A DNA stretch of 64,000 bases from UBA11051 sp964390495 (GTDB lineage: Bacteria > Armatimonadota > Zipacnadia > Zipacnadales > UBA11051), in NCBI GenBank assembly GCA_964390495.1, contig CAYMIN010000007.1:107469-171468 (forward strand). Reading direction: 5' to 3'. The notes under the pieces were generated by a model. The model made no database searches. It worked only from the letters and a program-made list of their open reading frames with translations, and was not told where the DNA came from. Below are positions 34,084 through 42,526 of the stretch, piece after piece; position 1 is the first letter of the stretch; each line of letters begins with the position of its first letter. A program made the translations under genes and the position numbers.

Positions 34084-35973
34084 CTATCTATCGAAGTGCT
34101 GGTAGTCCTTGCAGCTTGTCCATTCTCCGCCCCAGCGCCATCCATGCGCCTTAAATATCCGCACCACTGATCCGGCCGGCGCAATCGAGTACGGGTCCTC
34201 ACCGGGCCGCCATTCCCCGGGCGTGTAGGGCGGCTCATCGGGGTGCACCAGCTTCTTGCCGCCCTTAATCATGGGGTTTTCGGCCCTATTTATATCAATG
34301 GCGCGTCCTACGGCGTGTTTGGACAGCCCGCGGCCGCCGATTGCAGTGCGGTAGTTATAGCCTACCAGATCGTGGATCGGGAACTGTTCTGCATCGAAGT
34401 AAATCTGCTTGAATATCTCCAGTACCTCGCCGGCGAGGGCCTTTGCGACCACAATCTCGCGCACTTTGGGCGATTTTTCTTGCCCCTCCACGTCCCATGC
34501 CAGGAAGTGCACGGTGGCCATGCCCGTAATCTGCGGATGCATTTCCGTGTAGAAGTATTTCGCTTCGGCCTCGAGCAGGCGGTCCCGGGCGCCTTTCTCG
34601 GCGGCGGGATTGTTTATCATGAGAGCCGTTGTTTGATCGTCCCGCACGTAGCTGCACGGTGTCTTCCACGCTGCGGATAGCTCGGCGATCCGCCGGGCGA
34701 TACTGCGGCCGGTTTCGCCGGTCGCTGGTGACGGGTCCCCCAGCAGGTGTTGCAGGGTCACCGGGTGGGCCACGATTTTTTGCCATTTGCCGTCCCTAAT
34801 GAGTACTTCCAGCATGATACTTTCCAGCAGCCCTCTCCATCTGGTGGAGAAGGCGAAGTTCCCCAGGCTGTAGGCGATGGGCCGGCCTTTGTAGATCTCG
34901 ATACCTTGTGGGGTATGCGGATGGTGGCCGATCACCAGGTCGGCGCCGCAGTCCACGCTCAGGTGGGCGAGGTGTTTGGCAAAGCCCTCCGGTTCGCGGC
35001 GCGCCTCGCGTCCCCAGTGGTAGCAGACCACCACGAAGTCGGCCTGCTTGCGGGCCGCGCTGATATCATTACGCACCATGGCGCAGGTATGTGCGGTCGG
35101 TTTGCTATTCGGGCCTGGCTGGACGAAGACGGTGCCGGCGGTATGTTCGGTGGCGGCGAAGTGTTCGGTGCCGGGCAGCGTCTTGGGGCTGACATAGGCC
35201 AGCACGGCCACTGTTTGGCCTTGGGCCTCACAGATCGCGGGCCGGCGCGCGGCGGTTGCATCTCTGCCGGCTCCGCTGGCTTTGATGCCTGCCGCATCCA
35301 GCACTGCCAGTGTTTCCAGCAGGGCTTCGCCGCCGTAGTCCATGCTGTGGTTATTGGCGAGGGTAACGACATCGAAGCCGGCGGCGGCCAGCCGCTGACC
35401 GTGCGCGGGCGCTACTCGGAAGAAGAATTCATTATGGATGCTGCGGCCATTTCTCAGTTTGAGGGGGCTTTTTGTGCCATGGGTGGACAGCACGCATTCC
35501 AGGTTACACACTGCCAGGTCGGCGCCGGTGATGAATTGCTTGACATTGTCTAGGTAGTCACGGTCTTGCAGCGGCAGCACATCCCCGACGAACAGCAACC
35601 GCGCCGGCCCGGGTCTTGGCGGTGTTGCCCAGGCTCCTTTTGACGGTCTGAGCTCATTTTCCCCACTAGCAGACCTCTTCGCCTTCCCAGATACCCTCGC
35701 GTGGGCCGGGGGTGAGGGTTGCCTTTCTCCCCTCTTCCTTTGGGAGAGGGGCCAGGGGTGAGGGTTGCTGTTGCCGTTTTGCCGTTCTCCCCCTCCCGTT
35801 TCGGGAGGGGGTAGGGGGTAGGTGCCGTTACTGTTGTCCGATTGAATTTGGGCGAGTAACCGGGCCTGAGGGCCGCTCCACCGGCACCAGTGCCAGGCGA
35901 TGCAGCTTAGGCCGACCAGCGCGCTACAGAGCACGATTCCGCCGATTATACGCACCCGCTGGCGAGAGAGCAT
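34084..35973 (-). CDS. CapA-type metallophosphatase fused to an M15-like peptidase domain
   Basis: 629 aa. ATG 35973 with AAAGGG six nt upstream. An N-terminal membrane helix (about 9-28) precedes a linker (about 45-115) that is REP-derived. The CapA (poly-gamma-glutamate-related) domain at about 124-400 has LLFVGDVLP, AVCNLECVLS, VTLANNHSMDYG, VVCYHWG, VIGHHPHTPQGIE and AYSLGNFAF, the usual motif order. The C-terminal about 100 residues have SKHAVGRAIDINRAENPM and GWRWGGEWTSCKDYQHFDR, the H-x6-D and D-x-x-H ligands of M15C/VanY-like peptidases. The pairing suggests wall or capsule hydrolysis. Linker: see findings. Confidence 0.85.
   Translation of the reverse strand: MLSRQRVRIIGGIVLCSALVGLSCIAWHWCRWSGPQARLLAQIQSDNSNGTYPLPPPETGGGERQNGNSNPHPWPLSQRKRGERQPSPPAHARVSGKAKRSASGENELRPSKGAWATPPRPGPARLLFVGDVLPLQDRDYLDNVKQFITGADLAVCNLECVLSTHGTKSPLKLRNGRSIHNEFFFRVAPAHGQRLAAAGFDVVTLANNHSMDYGGEALLETLAVLDAAGIKASGAGRDATAARRPAICEAQGQTVAVLAYVSPKTLPGTEHFAATEHTAGTVFVQPGPNSKPTAHTCAMVRNDISAARKQADFVVVCYHWGREARREPEGFAKHLAHLSVDCGADLVIGHHPHTPQGIEIYKGRPIAYSLGNFAFSTRWRGLLESIMLEVLIRDGKWQKIVAHPVTLQHLLGDPSPATGETGRSIARRIAELSAAWKTPCSYVRDDQTTALMINNPAAEKGARDRLLEAEAKYFYTEMHPQITGMATVHFLAWDVEGQEKSPKVREIVVAKALAGEVLEIFKQIYFDAEQFPIHDLVGYNYRTAIGGRGLSKHAVGRAIDINRAENPMIKGGKKLVHPDEPPYTPGEWRPGEDPYSIAPAGSVVRIFKAHGWRWGGEWTSCKDYQHFDR
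35690..35850. repeat. REP cluster inside the CapA fusion gene
   Basis: Three or four family B-like units in series (CTCCCCTCTTCCTTTGGGAG; CCCTCCCGTTTCGGGAGGGG and its TAGGGGGTAGGTGCC tail). The frame across them is open on the minus strand, giving the low-complexity linker of the protein. Confidence 0.7.
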
Positions 35974-36251
35974 TTTATGCCCTTTCTGCTTTCCATGCCC
36001 ATTCCTGTACTGCAGTCGCCCGGGTTATGGAGCGGCAATTTACAGACCTGGACGGCCAGTTCCGCGGCACAATTTGGGCCTTTGGCCCAGTGCGTACTTT
36101 CCGGTTGGCCTCCAGTACGCCCTGCTATCTGGGTGCTACCGGCCTCGAGGCTTGCTCGATACCGGCCTGGAGCTGTTAGCATTTTTTATTTCTGGGTATA
36201 ATTGCTCCAGGAAGCCTGCACTAGAACGGCCTGCGTCATCGGGTGAGGCTG

Positions 36252-36521
36252 ATGAACTTCGCTAAGTTCCTGCAACGCTTCGAGGTTTTCGCGACTGGTG
36301 GTGGCGAGCCGATCATGGCCGCTGCGGTGGCGCTGTTGCTATTCATGGTGGCGGTGTATTTGGTATTCAAGCGCGAGAGTATCTGGCACACTGTATCGGG
36401 GGTTGTCATTGGTGTGTTAGCGACATTGTATCTTCTGGTGGCTGGCGAGTTTCTATGCATTGGCGGCTTGTCTGTTGGGGACATTCTGGGTCGGGCCTTA
36501 CGTTTTCTAGGCTTGGCTTAG
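36252..36521 (+). CDS. Small two-helix membrane protein
   Basis: About 89 aa from ATG 36252 (GTG 36243 also possible; GGTGAG is close upstream). Two hydrophobic helices (MAAAVALLLFMVAVYLVF and TVSGVVIGVLATLYLLVAGE) separated by KRESIWH, and a short amphipathic end (GDILGRALRFLG). It is unrecognised, but the hydrophobic pattern and codon use look real. Confidence 0.5.
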   Translation: MNFAKFLQRFEVFATGGGEPIMAAAVALLLFMVAVYLVFKRESIWHTVSGVVIGVLATLYLLVAGEFLCIGGLSVGDILGRALRFLGLA

Positions 36522-36913
36522 TTTTGCATTTGGCTGGTGGCGATCGGGCGGCTGTATTGGCTGCTCTATTATCGCGCCACCGGCCCGTGTTGTTTCTACT
36601 TACGTGGTTCCTCGGTGCCTGAGCCTCGCGTGGTTCCGGCATCCCCAAGCAGCCCCCTGGCTCGGGTACCGCCATCAACAAGCCGGTGGGTCGGGCTTCC
36701 AGCCCGCCTCGTTGTCGTTATCCCCTCTCCCTTTGGAAAAGGGTTTGAGTGAGGGCCGCCGTTGCTGTTTCTCCCCGTCCCGTTTCGGGAGGGGGCTGGG
36801 GGGTAGGTCCCGTTGCGAGCTCGCCCCGGGCAATCCTCCAGCTTCACTTGAACCTTCCCGCGCTCTTTGCGTTTAACCTTCTGCCGCGTTGACATTTGAG
36901 GGGGTGATCTGCG

Positions 36914-38251
36914 ATGCAATGCCAGACCTGCCGCGAGTTGATGATGCCCTATCTGAAGGACGAGCTGGGCGATGATGACCGCAACGCCGTGGCGGCGCAT
37001 CTGGATCAGTGTGTCGAGTGCCGCAAGGAGCTGGAGGGGGTCCGCCGCGTTCTCAGCGTCATGGACGCCGCCGACGAGCCGGCCATCCGCGAGCTTGTCC
37101 AGGACATCATTGCGCGCGCCATCCAGCCCGGTTGCAGTGACATCCATTTGCAGCCGATGACCGACCGGACGGTTGTCCGCTATCGCATTGACGGGGTTTT
37201 GCATGACGAGCGGACGCTGCCCAAGGCGCAGCACGCCCCGGTGGTCACTCGCCTCAAGTACATGGCCGGTGTCAACACTATGGAGACGCAATGCCCCCAG
37301 GATGGCAGGGCCCGCATACAGATCAGCGGCAGGGAGTACGACCTGCGCATCTCGTGCCTGCCCACGGCCCAGGGCGAGAGCATTGTGATCCGCCTGCTCT
37401 CCCCTCTCGAGGCCCTTCCTGACCTTGATGCTATTGGCATGTCCGAGCACAACCGCGCGCTGTTCGACAAGATGCTCCACAGCCCCTGCGGCGTGGTGAT
37501 TGTTTGCGGCCCGACCGGCTCCGGCAAGACCACTACACTCTACGCCGCCTTACTTGAGCTCAACCGCCGCGAGGTCAGCATCCACACTGTCGAGGACCCG
37601 GTCGAGATACTGATTGATGGCATCAACCAGATTCGGGTCAATCCCTCCGCAGGTGTCAACTTCGCTACCGCCATGCGTCACATTCTCCGCCAGGACCCGG
37701 ACGTGATCATGTGTGGCGAGCTCCGCAATCTCGAGAGCGTCCAGACCGCCGTCTCAGCGGCTCTCACCGGCCATTTGGTGCTTACCACTTTGCATACCGC
37801 TGATGCCGCTGGCGTCTTACGCCGTCTGGCGGATGTCGGCCTGGAGCGGTTCCTGATTGCCGATGCTGTTTTAGGCGCTTTAGGTCAGCGGCTGGTCCGC
37901 AACCTCTGTCCTGATTGCCGGCAGCAGCGCCCGCCTACCCCTGCCGAGTGTGCCTGGCTGCAGGGCGCCGGTGTTGAGGACATTCCGGATCGGTTGTGGG
38001 GCGCTGTCGGCTGTAACAACTGTCGGGGCACGGGCTATCGTGGCCGCAGTGCGGTGCATGAGGTCTTGGTGCTGGACGAGGAGCTCCGCCAGATGCTGAC
38101 GGACGGCACTGACATGGACTACATTGAGAGAATGGCGGCGCATCAGGTCCAGCCGTTGCGTTATGACGCTGCGCAGAAGGTGTTAGCTGGGGTCACTGAT
38201 GTTGCGGAGGCGGCGCGGGTTTTCCGTCACATTTCCGCTCGCGACGACTAG
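36914..38251 (+). CDS. zf-HC2 zinc finger fused to a GspE/PilB-type ATPase
   Basis: 445 aa. ATG 36914 with GGGGGTG seven nt upstream. Residues 1-45 read MQCQTCRELMMPYLKDELGD...AAHLDQCVECRKELEGV: the C-x-x-C...H-x-x-x-C-x-x-C zinc finger typical of anti-sigma factors. Residues from about 60 are a type II secretion/type IV pilus ATPase: SDIHLQPMTDRTVVRYRIDG, Walker A GPTGSGKTTTLY (about 199-210), Asp box TVEDPVEILIDGINQIRVN, Walker B DPDVIMCGELRN (usually IRD), His box LTTLHTADA, and zinc loop CPDC...CNNC. It lacks the long N-terminal MshEN domain of PilB, which the finger replaces. It lies next to an ECF sigma gene; see findings. Confidence 0.85.
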   Translation: MQCQTCRELMMPYLKDELGDDDRNAVAAHLDQCVECRKELEGVRRVLSVMDAADEPAIRELVQDIIARAIQPGCSDIHLQPMTDRTVVRYRIDGVLHDERTLPKAQHAPVVTRLKYMAGVNTMETQCPQDGRARIQISGREYDLRISCLPTAQGESIVIRLLSPLEALPDLDAIGMSEHNRALFDKMLHSPCGVVIVCGPTGSGKTTTLYAALLELNRREVSIHTVEDPVEILIDGINQIRVNPSAGVNFATAMRHILRQDPDVIMCGELRNLESVQTAVSAALTGHLVLTTLHTADAAGVLRRLADVGLERFLIADAVLGALGQRLVRNLCPDCRQQRPPTPAECAWLQGAGVEDIPDRLWGAVGCNNCRGTGYRGRSAVHEVLVLDEELRQMLTDGTDMDYIERMAAHQVQPLRYDAAQKVLAGVTDVAEAARVFRHISARDD

Positions 38252-38607
38252 AGGCGGTGCCGAACCCTGGTTCCCCGAGAGTCAGACGCCGCAAATCCTA
38301 CTGCAGGGCCGAACCGCTTCGTGTGTCCTTTTTCCTGGTGCCTTTCGGAGGGGCCGCATATGAGGCCTGAGCTTGTCGAAGGCCGAGAATCCGGCCCAGC
38401 CGTTGCCGCTTTGTCGTTATCCCTTTTACCCTTTGGAGATGGCTAGGGTGAGGGCCGCCGTTGTGGTCCTCGCGCCTATCCAAACACCATCGCGCGGCTC
38501 GGGCATCCTGCCCGAGTCTGCTGTTGCCTTTGAACCTCCGCCCCTGCTGTGCGTATAATGTCGGGGGTATCCGCGCTTTCTCTTACTAGATCTCTTGAGG
38601 GCCGCCT
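38252..38607. other. Repeat-rich promoter region of the sigma-factor gene
   Basis: It includes a CCTGAGCTTGTCGAAGGCC palindrome (38365-38383), a degenerate family B unit (38405-38460), a CTCGGGCATCCTGCCCGAG hairpin (38494-38515) and a promoter (38530-38559). Confidence 0.55.
38530..38559 (+). promoter_or_regulatory. Sigma-70-like promoter for the ECF sigma gene
   Basis: TTGAAC (38530-38535), 18-nt spacer, TATAAT (38554-38559). The expected start near 38566 is about 40 nt before GTG 38608. Confidence 0.6.
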
Positions 38608-39171
38608 GTGGCGAGCGACTGCGACCTCATGATCCGGGTTAGCGCCGGTGACATGCGGGCTTTTGATCTTCTGGTCCAGCGGCACCGCGCCCGGCTTGAG
38701 GCGTTCATTTACCGCCTCTGTTCGGACCGCGAGCAGGCTGCCGACTGTACCCAGGAGGCTTTTGTGCGCTTGTGGCTGGCGCGGGAGGGCTACCGGCCCC
38801 GCACCAAGTTCACCACTTACCTGTACACCATTGCTCTCAACTGCCATATTGATCATACGCGTCGCCAGCGCGCTCGGCCTCATCCAGTTCCCTTGGAGCA
38901 GCAGCTAGGTCCGGGCGCGCGGGCGGTGCTGCGGCAGATGGTGAGTCATTCCGAGACTCCGGAGACGGTTCTACTACGCCGCTACGAGACCTACCGCATT
39001 AGGCGGGCGATTTTGCAGTTGCCCGAGGCCCATCGGCTTGTATTTGTGCTGGCGCATTTTGAGGAGTTGCCGTATGCGGAGATTGCCGAGATTCTGGGCA
39101 TACCACTAGGCACGGTCAAATCCCGCATGCACTATGCCCTGGCGCATTTGCGCAAGCTTCTCTGCTCCTGA
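38608..39171 (+). CDS. ECF-type RNA polymerase sigma factor
   Basis: 187 aa. GTG 38608 with GAGGG six nt upstream. Region 2 at about 15-80: FDLLVQRHRARLEAFIYRLC, then DREQAADCTQEAFVRLWLAR and the -10-recognition helix TKFTTYLYTIALNCHIDHTRR. Region 4 at about 130-185: AILQLPEAHRLVFVLAHFEELPYAEIAEILGIPLGTVKSRMHYALAHLRK. The last is the helix-turn-helix that binds the -35 element (motifs given in parts). No classic anti-sigma is next to it, but the upstream PilB fusion has an anti-sigma-type finger. It may be regulated by that protein. Confidence 0.92.
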   Translation: MASDCDLMIRVSAGDMRAFDLLVQRHRARLEAFIYRLCSDREQAADCTQEAFVRLWLAREGYRPRTKFTTYLYTIALNCHIDHTRRQRARPHPVPLEQQLGPGARAVLRQMVSHSETPETVLLRRYETYRIRRAILQLPEAHRLVFVLAHFEELPYAEIAEILGIPLGTVKSRMHYALAHLRKLLCS

Positions 39172-39229
39172 CCGCTGATGCACCGCTTGCGGAGGCTTAG
39201 TGGTTGGTTCCGCCTGCCGTTACGTGGCT

Positions 39230-40168
39230 CTACTCAATATCCACGTTGATCTTGTACACTACGCCTCCGATGCTTCCTGCCGTAATGCCGTTCCATCTGG
39301 AGCGGTCATACTGTCTCAAACCGGCTCCGATGAGCACGGCTTCTCCCTGTGTCACCTGCACTTTGGGGAGTTCCAGGGTGACGATTTCTCCTGGGGCCGT
39401 GGGGACTGACAGGATAGCTGGTGGCGGGACTTTCGCATACGTCTTCAGTTCTTGCTCCCATGTACCGGTCGCAGGATAGCAGATGAAGCCGTAGAGAGAC
39501 GAGCGGGACAGATTCTGGTAGTAGGTGGGCATCCCGACGACGAGGCCACAATGCAAGCCCGTGTACTCGATTGTTACCGTCATCTCTCCGGTCTTCGGTG
39601 CTGTGAAGGGAGCCTCGACCCACACAAAGACCTCTGCGCGCTTGTAGTCAGATATGGAGTAGGAGGAGCCTGTCGCGAAAACTGTGCCGGCATTGGGCCC
39701 GGCGGTCCCGGTGCCCCAGCAGCCCGCATCCAAGTTCGTTTCGCGGTTCCAGTCGGCAAATGGAGCTTGGAACGACAAATGCCCTAGCGCCTGCAAGCCC
39801 CCCCCATCATCTGAACTCGGCTGAATCGCCTGCAGGGTGTTGAGCTGTTTCAGGGTGCTGGCTTCGTAGCTGTTCTGCATCCAGTCCGTCGTGTACACCG
39901 AGCCGGTGTTGGCCTTACCTGTCGGAGCGCCTTTTTCCTCAGTATCCTCCAGTGCCTTCTGCTTTTGGCTTATGCGATTGAAGAGGTTCTGTTTCATCCC
40001 CGGTTTCAATGGCGGTCGCTGCACCTTCATCATTTTCTGAATAACGGGTGGGGGTTTTATACCGCCGCCACCTTCCCCGACTGGATCGGCCGCCCACACG
40101 ACGACAGCAATCAGTGCAGCTATGACTACGCACATCCAGCAAAGCCTCGTCGCCTTCCACGATCGCAT
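39230..40168 (-). CDS. Secreted protein of unknown function
   Basis: About 312 aa from ATG 40168 (MRSWKATRLCWMCVVIAALI), with AGGAGG nine nt upstream; ATG 40174 would be three nt from it. A signal peptide ends near VVVWAADP. The early part is Pro/Lys-rich and disordered (GGGGIKPPP, QRPPLKPGMK). From about residue 125 it is beta-rich with GCWGTGTAGPNAGTVFATG and YTGLHCGLVVGMPTYYQ. The C-terminal beta strands (EIVTLELPKVQVTQGEAVLIGAGL) look like a jelly-roll or Ig-like domain. GC is lower than average. No family recognised. Confidence 0.6.
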   Translation of the reverse strand: MRSWKATRLCWMCVVIAALIAVVVWAADPVGEGGGGIKPPPVIQKMMKVQRPPLKPGMKQNLFNRISQKQKALEDTEEKGAPTGKANTGSVYTTDWMQNSYEASTLKQLNTLQAIQPSSDDGGGLQALGHLSFQAPFADWNRETNLDAGCWGTGTAGPNAGTVFATGSSYSISDYKRAEVFVWVEAPFTAPKTGEMTVTIEYTGLHCGLVVGMPTYYQNLSRSSLYGFICYPATGTWEQELKTYAKVPPPAILSVPTAPGEIVTLELPKVQVTQGEAVLIGAGLRQYDRSRWNGITAGSIGGVVYKINVDIE

Positions 40169-40818
40169 AACCATGTTCCTCCTTCAGGCCCTTGGGGCCG
40201 CTCGCCGGCGCCATTGTCATGGCTCGACATCTGCTGAGGGCAACTTATTGGCTTCGGCCAACCCGTCTCGAATCGATCTGGGTGACCAACAGCCCATCTG
40301 TTGAGACTATGCGCCGTGGCAAGCACGGCTACCTTCTTCTTGGACTGCAGAATCCTGGAAAGATTTGTTTCTGCCGACCCGCACCAGCAGGGCCAGCACC
40401 AGCTAGCAGCGCCCCAGATGCGTCATCAGGCACACCACGAAGTTGACAAAGTAGCCAAAAGACGGCTGGGTGAAACAAGGCGAAAATCGGAACAATAGCG
40501 AATACAGTTCCTGCAGGGGGATGAGCTATGGCATGGGCTGTGACCTCGGCTGCAATGGAGCGGTGTGGAGACCAACTCACATTCTTGCCGAAGGCCGCAG
40601 CACCTGCCACTTCAGCCTCATCCCTCGGCAGAATCTGCTGGCCTATAGGCTAGGGGAGGGCGTGATAAATCCCGCCCCTACAACGCCCAAGGAGTCGGGC
40701 GGGAAGCCCGCCCCACGGGAATGGGTTTGTGAAGCCCGAGCCACGAGATGATTGCTGAAACAGCTAAGCTGTCCGGCGAGGAATAGTGTCGGACAGAAGA
40801 TGAGGATACCGGCGCGCT
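40169..40818. other. 650-bp intergenic region, possibly with a decayed membrane-protein gene
   Basis: The minus strand at 40380-40560 shows hydrophobic stretches in two frames (TVFAIVPIFALFHPAVFWLL; GYFVNFVVCLMTHLGRC) broken by a stop. This could be a degraded small membrane protein, but I cannot support it. At 40655-40735 a GGGGAGGGCG...CCCGCCCCTAC palindrome and a GTCGGGCGGGAAGCCCGCCC REP precede the flippase. Confidence 0.35.
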
Positions 40819-42360
40819 GTGACCAATAATGGCCCCTCCAATCAACATAACGGCGGCCTGCAACTCTCGCAACGCGTGATCTTCATCGCCCTCGCCCAAG
40901 CTAGTATCGGCCTCGCCGCCCTCAGCAAAAGCCTGCTGCTGACCCGCTGGCTCGATCACCTCACCTATGGCACCTACCTGCAAATCCTCATGGTCGCCCA
41001 AGCCGTGCCCCCCTTCCTCAATCTGGGACTGCCGGACGGTATCTTCTACTTCGCCTCCCCGGCAGCCCCGGCCCAACGTCGCAAACTCATAACCCGCTAC
41101 TACGGCCTGGCCCTCGGCGCAGGAGTAGTCGTGATCCTGGCCGCAGTCGGTCTCCGCGCCAAGATAGCCGGCTGGATGAATAACCCGGAATTGCTCACCT
41201 ACGCCTGGCTGATGGGCCTATATACCGTCGGCTACCTGCTCGATGGGCTGGCAATCCCGACACTGGTGGTCACCGACCGGGCCAACGCCCTGGCCGCAGT
41301 CAGCATCGCCCATATGCTCTATGAGGTCGGGGCCGTCGGCGCCGCCTGGATCGCCGACGCCTCCCTGGCTGTGGTCATAAGCCTCGGCATCGTGGGGCTG
41401 ATCGCCAAAACGGTGGTCGTGGTGAGCCTCGTGGTCATGCGAGGAGGACAAAAGGCGACAGAGGGCAGGAATTCAGAGACAGCTCCGGCACTGCCGGCGA
41501 CCTCGCGACAACTGGCCTACTGCCTGCCTCTGGCCTTCGCAGCCGGCTGCAACTGGCTGAGCCGCTCGGCCGCACGATTCATAGTGGCCGGGCTGTACCC
41601 TCCGGATAAGTTCGCAGTCTTCGCCCGCGGTGCCTTCGAAGTGCCCTTCGTGGGGATGGCAGCCACGGCAATCACCCAAGGGATCTTCCCGAATCTGGTA
41701 GTGCTGGCTCAGGAGCAGAAAAACGATCAGTTCGTGCGGCTGTGGCAAAGCGCACTGCGGCGTAGCGCCCTGATCGTGTTCCCACTGGCGGCGCTGATCG
41801 CAGTAGTGTCGCGGCAGTTGATCGTGCTGCTGTTCTCGGAAAAATACGCCGAGAGTGTGCCGATATTCCAGGTCTTCATCGTGCTGCTGCCGGTCCGCAT
41901 CGCCGTCTATAGCCATGTACTGCGGGCGCTGGGGCTGTCATACCACGTGCTGGTCGCCTCCGCCGTGGGCCTGATAAGTAATACGGTGCTGAGCTGGAGT
42001 CTGTGCCAGGGCCTAAGTCTAGAAGGCGCAGCCTGGGGTACGGTCGTAGGCGAAATGCTCACCGTCGGGCTGATCCTGGGCATCATCAGTCGCAAGCTGG
42101 CGGTGTCACTGACGGCCCTGATGCCCTGGGGCAAGCTGATTCACCTAGTGCTGGTCCTGACCGGGCCGACGGCAGTGGCTGTGGTCGTCAACCTGCTGCT
42201 GGGGCAGACGACCTACGCCATCTTCCCGGTGGGGGGTGTGTTCGCGGTAGCATACTACGTGGTAGGGCGGCGCAGTGGAGCCATAAACGACCGGGATGTG
42301 CAACTGGTCGGGCAATGGGTGGGATGGGTAAGGCCCGGGCGACGGCGGCCCTCACCCTAG
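40819..42360 (+). CDS. Polysaccharide flippase (Wzx/MATE-like)
   Basis: 513 aa. Start GTG 40819 (about 12 nt after GAGGA). Twelve to fourteen hydrophobic helices; an N-terminal pattern FIALAQASIGLAALSKSLLLTRWLD followed by LGLPDGIFYF is typical of oligosaccharide flippases, as is ARGAFEVPFVGMAATAITQGIFP in the middle. It moves lipid-linked repeat units across the inner membrane. The last eight residues (PGRRRPSP) and the stop codon are contributed by a family B repeat that begins near 42336. Convergent with the GT/Wzz operon. Confidence 0.85.
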   Translation: MTNNGPSNQHNGGLQLSQRVIFIALAQASIGLAALSKSLLLTRWLDHLTYGTYLQILMVAQAVPPFLNLGLPDGIFYFASPAAPAQRRKLITRYYGLALGAGVVVILAAVGLRAKIAGWMNNPELLTYAWLMGLYTVGYLLDGLAIPTLVVTDRANALAAVSIAHMLYEVGAVGAAWIADASLAVVISLGIVGLIAKTVVVVSLVVMRGGQKATEGRNSETAPALPATSRQLAYCLPLAFAAGCNWLSRSAARFIVAGLYPPDKFAVFARGAFEVPFVGMAATAITQGIFPNLVVLAQEQKNDQFVRLWQSALRRSALIVFPLAALIAVVSRQLIVLLFSEKYAESVPIFQVFIVLLPVRIAVYSHVLRALGLSYHVLVASAVGLISNTVLSWSLCQGLSLEGAAWGTVVGEMLTVGLILGIISRKLAVSLTALMPWGKLIHLVLVLTGPTAVAVVVNLLLGQTTYAIFPVGGVFAVAYYVVGRRSGAINDRDVQLVGQWVGWVRPGRRRPSP

Positions 42361-42500
42361 CCCTCTCCCAAGGGGAGAGGGAATAACGGCAACGGACTCG
42401 GGCTGGAAGCCCGAGCCACGCGGCATCGATTGTAAAGCCCGAGGCACGCGGCAACGGCGGCAGGCAGGATGCCTGCCCCACGTGAGGGTCAGGCCTGGGC
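42336..42500. repeat. Tandem REP block in reverse orientation
   Basis: Family B (CGGCCCTCACCCTAGCCCTC, CCAAGGGGAGAGGG) at 42340-42385, then CTCGGGCTGGAAGCCCGAG (42398-42416), a truncated unit (42435-42450) and GGCAGGCAGGATGCCTGCC (42458-42478). Confidence 0.7.
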
Positions 42501-42526
42501 ATCACCGGCAAGGCGCGAACTCTGGA

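Noticed and set aside
38551..38575. GTGCGTATAATGTC resembles one half of an E. coli dif site
   Set aside because: The second arm does not match; the bases are better explained as the -10 of the sigma gene promoter.
40380..40560. Minus-strand hydrophobic frames resembling a small membrane protein
   Set aside because: No start with ribosome site, a stop in the middle and frame changes; kept only as a possible decayed gene in the intergenic note.
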